Shown here piece by piece: positions 16,007-20,302 of a DNA stretch of 20,302 nucleotides. The stretch is from Emiliania huxleyi CCMP1516 (taxonomy: Eukaryota > Haptophyta > Isochrysidales > Noelaerhabdaceae). Both the position numbers and the translations under genes were made by a program. Under the pieces are notes generated by a model. It worked only from the letters and a program-made list of their open reading frames with translations. It was not told where the DNA came from and ran no database searches. The stretch spans positions 59,004 through 79,305 of the forward strand of contig NW_005198979.1 in the NCBI RefSeq assembly GCF_000372725.1, read 5' to 3'. Every line of letters starts with the position of its first letter. The first letter of the stretch is position 1.

Positions 16007-16891
16007 TCACACCAACGGCTCGGCTGCCAGCTCGCCGAGCCGCACCAGCTCCCGCTCGGTCAGGTCAAAGCTGCCGCTGCAGGCCGCGAGGGTCTGGCGC
16101 AGGTGCGCGGCCGATCGCGAGTGCACGCAGCATCCCACGCCTTGCTGCGTGATCCAGCGGAGCGCCACTTGCTCTCGCGACGCTCGGCGCGCGGCCCCAA
16201 CCTCGGCGCACGCCTGCCACATCTGCGCCGGGAAGGCGCCAAACGGGCCGCCGAGTGGCCCCCACGCCTGCAGCGCCACGCCGCGCAGCCGGTGCTGCTG
16301 CAGCACCGCGGCGTGCGGCATGCGCACGCCGAGCGAGAAGGGCGACTGGTTGAGGAGCGGGCGCTCGGGAAGCCAGTCAAGCTGGGCGGCGCCAAAGTTG
16401 CACGTGCCCAGCCCTCGCGCCCAGCCCTCCTCGCGGCGCGAGGCGAGCGCACGCCACTGGCCACGGACCGCGGCGCGGCTGCCGGCCGGGCGCTCGATCA
16501 GCAGCAGGTCGAGCGTCTCGACGCCGCCGTCGGAGAGGGCGCTGCGGCTCTCGTCGCAAGCGGTCGCTGTCAGCTGGCGCGCGGCGCGCTCACTCTCCGC
16601 GTCGTCCGAGAGGACGCTGCCGGCGATATACAGCGCCTGTCGCGGCACGCCACTCGCACGGACGGCGCGGGCGAAGCCACGCTGGTTGCCGGCCTCTGGC
16701 GAGGTGAAGAAGCTTCGGTAGCCGGCCTCGAGCGCCTGCGTGGTGTAGCGCTCGGCAGCGTCGTCGTCATAGACCTGGACGCCGAATGTGGCCAGAGGAG
16801 GCAGGCTGGCGCCGCTCTGGCCGGAGGGCGAGGCGGCGAGCAGCCCGCCTGCCGCGACGACCTGGCGTCGGTCGAGCACCGCGGCCAGCAT
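16007..16891 (-). CDS. Aldo/keto-reductase-like protein lacking the catalytic tetrad
   Basis: A 294-residue minus-strand frame runs from ATG 16891-16889. The barrel landmarks of the AKR superfamily are recognisable: LATFGVQVYDDDAAERYTTQ, ALEAGYRSFFTSPEAGNQRG, LYIAGSV, TLDLLLIERP, GLGTCNFGAAQLDWL, PLLNQSPFSLGV, ALQAWGPLGG, SREQVALRWITQQGV and a C-terminal SFDLTERELVRLGEL. Aligned by eye to the family consensus, Asp50 is Phe62, Tyr55 is Ala68, Lys84 is Ser92 and His117 is Glu133, so the reductase chemistry should be absent. The cofactor-site K-S is R-S. The N-terminus DRRQVVAAGGLLAASPSG resembles a twin-arginine/thylakoid-type signal, suggesting a plastid location. The frame is intact, arguing for a retained non-enzymatic or altered function rather than decay. 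Confidence 0.7.
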   Translation of the reverse strand: MLAAVLDRRQVVAAGGLLAASPSGQSGASLPPLATFGVQVYDDDAAERYTTQALEAGYRSFFTSPEAGNQRGFARAVRASGVPRQALYIAGSVLSDDAESERAARQLTATACDESRSALSDGGVETLDLLLIERPAGSRAAVRGQWRALASRREEGWARGLGTCNFGAAQLDWLPERPLLNQSPFSLGVRMPHAAVLQQHRLRGVALQAWGPLGGPFGAFPAQMWQACAEVGAARRASREQVALRWITQQGVGCCVHSRSAAHLRQTLAACSGSFDLTERELVRLGELAAEPLV

Positions 16892-17189
16892 TCGTGTGTG
16901 GCAACGTCCGACGGTCGCGACGGCGGAGGGATCGAGCAGCAGCAGGCAGCAGCAGCAGCGGTGGATCGGGTCTCACGCGATGGATCGGGTCGCTGGCAGG
17001 AGCGACGCGCGCAGAATTTCTTTTCTCGATCTGCGAAGAAGTAAAACACCGAGAGGGTATTGACTGCCGTCGCGTTCTGCGAGCTCGCGGGATGCCCACA
17101 GGGAAGTTTTGCAGTGAGTCTGACTTGAGTTTTGGGTTTTCTCTTGCGTCGTTGCGCACAAAGAAAGAAAGAAGAAAAGCGGTCTGAGG
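16892..17189. other. 5' flank of the reductase-like gene
   Basis: Includes CAGCAG/CTGCTG repeats (about 16937-16962) and a purine-rich AAAGAAAGAAAGAAG tract (17160-17180) that forms part of the dispersed repeat family. A short frame extends the reductase ORF upstream without another ATG. Confidence 0.4.
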
Positions 17190-17220
17190 ATGGGAGGACG
17201 GCACGCCGCCACCACACAGC
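17190..17220 (-). repeat. 31-bp dispersed repeat, inverted copy
   Basis: Exact reverse complement of 3739-3769, 13 kb away. It adjoins the purine tract at 17160-17180, as the 3.7-kb copy adjoins its polypyrimidine tract. Confidence 0.8.
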
Positions 17221-17250
17221 TAAACAGCTCTATGACGCTCCAGGAGTGAG

Positions 17251-17874
17251 GCGCGGAGCGCCGCGCGCGGAGCGCGCTCCGAGGAAAATTTTGAGGGTTG
17301 TGGAGGGCGCGATGCGATTTCTATCGAGTTTGACTCACACGCAGGAACCACTCGGGTCTCGGCCCACCCACAGGCCAATTTCAAGTGGCGGCACTCCGCA
17401 CCTACCCAGCGGCGCGCTCCGCGCGTGCTTTCCAGCGGCGCGCTCCGCGCGTACTCTGCGGCAGTGCTACTGCATCTTACGCAGCTCCAGCAGGTATCAG
17501 CACTGTGAGTTCACCGCCAGTTATCTGCGCCTCCGTTCCGTCGCTCTCGTGCTTGATCGTCAGGCCGTGCTCTCACGTCCGCCGGAGCTACCTCGGCTAT
17601 CGGCACCATTTTACAAGTTTGACCCGCCGACATGTCGCGGTCCGGCTCAGTCAAGGCAATGTCGCTCGGCGCTCGCTGGCTCCGTGGATGCTTGTGCTGC
17701 TGAGCAATCCAGGCGCACTTAGGCACTCGGCGGCAACGACCTTGCGGCGTCAGCATTCGAACGGTTGTGTTGATTTGCTCTTGCTCCGCGGTATCTAGCC
17801 GGCGCGCTCCGCGCGGGTGTCCAGCTAGCGCGCTCCGCGCGTATGTCCAGGTAGCACCAGCGCGCTCCGCGCGC
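17251..17874. repeat. Cluster of GCGCGCTCCGCGCG near-palindromes
   Basis: Direct copies lie at 17411-17425, 17437-17451, 17801-17815, 17827-17841 and 17859-17874, nearly all with CCAGC or AGC just before. Complementary forms (GCGCGGAGCGC) lie at 17251-17280. The copies are separated by unrelated AT-richer sequence. Confidence 0.75.
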
Positions 17875-18647
17875 ACCATCGTCTCAGTGCCTATGCTTAT
17901 AGAGCCACTAAAAGCTCGTTTCTGCAGCTTTTGGTCATTCCCCGGTTCTTTCCCCCCTCTCTCTAGAATACGCCTGTGGTGTGCACCGTGTGGCACCCCG
18001 ACCTGTTGTCTCACCCTGGGCCTGGCTCCAAAGCAAGATCGTTTTGGTCGTCACATTGTGACCTCCGACGTCGTCAAATGTCGCTCGCCTGTCCTTCCCC
18101 CCATTCTCATCTGGCAATCTCATCTTATTGTCCCATGGGTGTTTGAGGCTGGCTACGGCCACTTCGCTCCACAGCCGTCCCGTCATCCCTGCCGTGTGCG
18201 ATGCCGGCCTCGTACGGGCCTCACCGTCTTTCGAAGTCGCGCAGAAAGAAAGAAAACAGACAACCCAAACGAGGGATAGGGGAGGAGGACAGGGTCCACA
18301 CCTGCACGAGCAGGATTTTGGAAGGACGATCAGGGGGACAGGTGGGGCTCTCCTGCTCCTGTCGTCCTGACAAGGGACACGACAGGCTCGCAGCGCGGTG
18401 CACGGTGGACTCCCAACTCCACTGGCGGTCTCATCTCAGTCTAGCGACCTGCCTCCAGCTTCTCAGGCACTGGCAGTCTCTCGCAACCACAGGCACACTG
18501 ACACAGGGGTGGCAGGGGCGGCGGCATGAGTCTCCCACATACTATGCGGGCCTCACTAGAGGTGCGGCCTGCACGTGTCCTCGCCCTTGGGAAGGTCTTG
18601 AGGGGGGAGGGGAAGGGGCTGTGTGTCTGTGCATGCATGCATGTGTG

Positions 18648-18650
<3 letters not shown>
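17875..18650. other. Intergenic region, no gene recognised
   Basis: About 0.8 kb of mixed composition. It contains the third polypyrimidine repeat copy as its complement (18240-18282, AGAAAGAAAGAAAACAGACA). Several frames of 60-195 codons exist but read as random sequence. Confidence 0.4.

Positions 18651-18729
<79 letters not shown>
18651..18729. repeat. Long (GT)n microsatellite
   Basis: About 79 nt of uninterrupted GT, followed by a GCGCGCGCG run. This is potential Z-DNA. It lies about 75 bp beyond the end of the C48-like fragment. Confidence 0.95.
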
Positions 18730-18737
<8 letters not shown>

Positions 18738-18804
18738 CGTGTGCGAGCCGCCCTGAACGCCACGAGCGCGCCGCGAGTCGCGCAATAAATAAATAATAGA
18801 GCAG

Positions 18805-19356
18805 TCATGTCCAGGAGAGATGGGCTCGCGCACAGGCGTATGGCGGGAGGCAAAATTCTTTTGAATCACAAGCCGGCTCGCAAATGCTGGTGCCGAACGG
18901 CTCCCAGTGCACGGCGAGCCGCTGAGGCCCGATGAGCGCGACGTTGTGCCAATGGGCGCCGTCGCAGACCTGCTGCAACATCACGCAGTCGCAGAGTTGC
19001 AGCACCCGCTGCCCTCCTCTTTGACGGAAGATGCTGCATGCCGAGGCTACGTCGCGGGGGTAGTTGTACCGCAGCGGCGAGCCGGCGCCACTCTCGCCGT
19101 CTGGTCGCTCGTCTACGTAGTGTGCGTTGGCGAGGTTCGAGTCGCTGAACCACTGCCGGTGGTAAGATGAGATGTAGCCAGCCTCGCCGACGCGCAAGTG
19201 GGGCGGTCCCTGTAGCTCTGGCTCCACCAGCTCGACCTCCACCTCCTCGTCGTCGGAGCCGGATCTGCCGGCAAACAGCGCCTCGTCCTCGACCTCGTCC
19301 TCCCCTCCCGTCTCTTCTCCCTTCCCGCGGTTGTGTTGCAGGGGCGGGGGCGTCAC
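18805..19356 (-). pseudogene. C48/Ulp1-like cysteine protease fragment without start codon or catalytic Cys
   Basis: A minus frame of 183 codons is bounded by TAG just upstream and TGA downstream. It has no ATG before VMLQQ, so it is either an internal exon or a fragment. An acidic stretch (GSDDEEVEVELVEPE) precedes a region with the shape of a Ulp1/C48 peptidase: YHRQWFSDSNLANAHYV for the W-x-x-D helix, VLQLCDCVMLQQV, and DGAHWHNVALIGPQRL with the His-Trp pair. The acidic position follows as HWEPFG (Glu where Asp is usual). The expected Q...DCG segment with the catalytic Cys is missing, because the frame ends about 30 residues later. Such proteases remove SUMO-like modifiers and also occur inside large eukaryotic transposons. 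Family assignment is tentative. Confidence 0.4.
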
Positions 19357-19425
19357 CTACTCGAGCAGGGGGAAAAGAGAAAAAAATCTCGTGTCACTAG
19401 CCGAGCGGCGCCGCTCCTCACAGCA

Positions 19426-20302
19426 ATGCTGTCGCTCCTCTTTTGCGTGACGGTGGCCATCGAGATATCGCCGCCCATCGCGGGCCAGGACACCTTTTTG
19501 GACGCGCCTTATCCGCCCGATGTCGACGACTTTTTTGTGAGCGGCCGCCTCGCCGTCGCAGCCTCGTGTGCTTGTGAGTGGAGTGAGCAGCCCGAGGGGC
19601 GGCGTAACCTGGAGGGGCTTGTCCTCCTGGTGCCATCCGCCTCCTGCAGCGAAGCTTCCGCCTGCAACGTCGCCGACGCCATCTGCAGCGCGGCGAGCGC
19701 AAACGCGAGCGGTGTGCTCTTGGCATGCGACTACCGCTACCCTCGTGAGGAGGGGATGCTGCCTAAGGACTGCGGTCCGCCGGAGCACGCGCTGCCGGAG
19801 CCTTCGTGCGGCGAGCTCCTCCCGGCTGTCTTTGTCAGCGCGAACACCTCTGCGCTGATCGCTGCCGCGGTGAGCCCCGGAGGCGACGCCCCCCCAGCGG
19901 CGTGGGTGGCGGAGGGCGGCGCGGCGTACAACGCGACCCTCACGAGGGAGGAGTCGTCGTGCGAGCCGTACCGCAAGGTGCCTGCCGTCTAGGTGGGCGC
20001 GACGCCCGCCTGGCTCGTCCTCTCCCTGCTCTGGGCGTACAACACGTGCGCCTTCCCCCCCCCCCCCGGCGCGCGCCCCCCTGCAGGTACGTCCGGCACG
20101 CAGCCTCTGCCCGCGACCTGCACAAGCTGCTGACTTGGGTGCCGCTCGTCCAGCTCGCGAACGGCATCCTCTCGCTCCTCTACTTCTCCTCCTGCCCGTG
20201 GGACGACACCGCCGCCCTCGTCTTCGCCATGCTCTGGGCGGTTGTCGCCATCCTCAAGGAGCCGGTCCTCCTCCTCTGCCTGCTCCTCATCGCTAAGGGA
20301 TG
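19426..20302 (+). CDS. Signal peptide + ectodomain + multi-TM receptor-like protein, 5' part (cut by window edge)
   Basis: Inferred exons are 19426-19869, 19993-20045 and 20087-20302+. The N-terminus MLSLLFCVTVAIEISPPIAG is a signal peptide. The ectodomain has paired-looking cysteines (SCACEWSEQ, SCSEASACNVADAIC), two N-glycosylation sequons (NAS, NTS) and ELLPAVFVSANTSAL, reminiscent of a protease-associated (PA)-type lumenal domain. After splicing come hydrophobic segments TPAWLVLSLLWAYNT, SARDLHKLLTWVPLVQLANG, ILSLLYFSSCPWDD, LVFAMLWAVVAILKEP and VLLLCLLLIAKG, the pattern of a 7TM protein of the GPR107/GPR180-like (GOST) type. An in-frame TAG at 19990-19992 is the acceptor AG of the first intron (donor GTGAGC at 19870). 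The second intron is only 41 nt and includes 13 consecutive C. Confidence 0.55.

Noticed and set aside
15467..17044. 525-codon plus-strand ORF
   Set aside because: It is antisense to the aldo/keto-reductase-like gene and reads as Arg/Ala/Gly-rich sequence with no motif; it is a GC-rich shadow frame.
17511..18014. 167-codon minus-strand ORF
   Set aside because: It crosses the GCGCGCTCCGCGCG repeats and has random composition.

Overview
The window looks like nuclear DNA of a GC-rich unicellular alga, most likely a haptophyte. The evidence is strongly GC-biased codon use, short GT-AG and GC-AG introns, (SP)n proline-rich linkers, C-x-P-W-C mini-domains, and many microsatellites between genes. 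There are no bacterial operons or Shine-Dalgarno sites. Family names come from reading motifs by eye; no search was run.

Layout. 1-1,568: two minus-strand genes in tandem, a flavoprotein monooxygenase cut by the left edge and a methyltransferase-like protein. 1,705-2,887: a complete 1,177-bp inverted-repeat DNA transposon with no visible transposase, packed with GACAG motifs and flanked by TAA duplications. 2,888-3,900: dispersed-repeat territory with a small charged ORF. 4,039-5,436 (+) is a putative glycosyltransferase; 6,371 down to 5,681 (-) is a predicted secreted protein of unknown function, and the two genes converge. 6,559-8,023: repeat-flanked region with a retroelement-type ORF carrying a PD-(D/E)XK-like signature. 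8,124-10,330: mostly non-coding, with microsatellites and two doubtful ORFs.

10,449-14,074 (+) is the centrepiece: a ten-exon secreted subtilisin-like (S8) protease with signal peptide, propeptide and a complete D/H/S triad. Its C-terminus holds two tandemly duplicated Cys modules, nine 15-residue proline-rich repeats and two C-x-P-W-C mini-domains. Three of its nine introns need GC donors. One extra C in the first duplicate breaks the frame. 14,075-16,000 is repeat-rich and contains a tRNA-like pol III box A/B pair. 16,891 down to 16,007 (-) is an aldo/keto-reductase-fold protein that has lost all four catalytic residues. 16,900-18,800 has GCGCGCTCCGCGCG repeats and a long (GT)n tract. 19,356 down to 18,805 (-) is a start-less C48/Ulp1-like fragment. 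19,426 to the right edge (+) is the 5' part of a signal peptide plus ectodomain plus multi-TM receptor-like protein with very short introns.

The genes do not form an evident pathway. The common themes are surface and secreted proteins (protease, glycosyltransferase, 7TM-like protein) and heavy repeat activity. Four repeat families (72-bp direct, about 71-bp inverted, 31-bp inverted, polypyrimidine) tie together separated sites at 3.3-3.9, 6.6-7.0, 17.2 and 18.2 kb.
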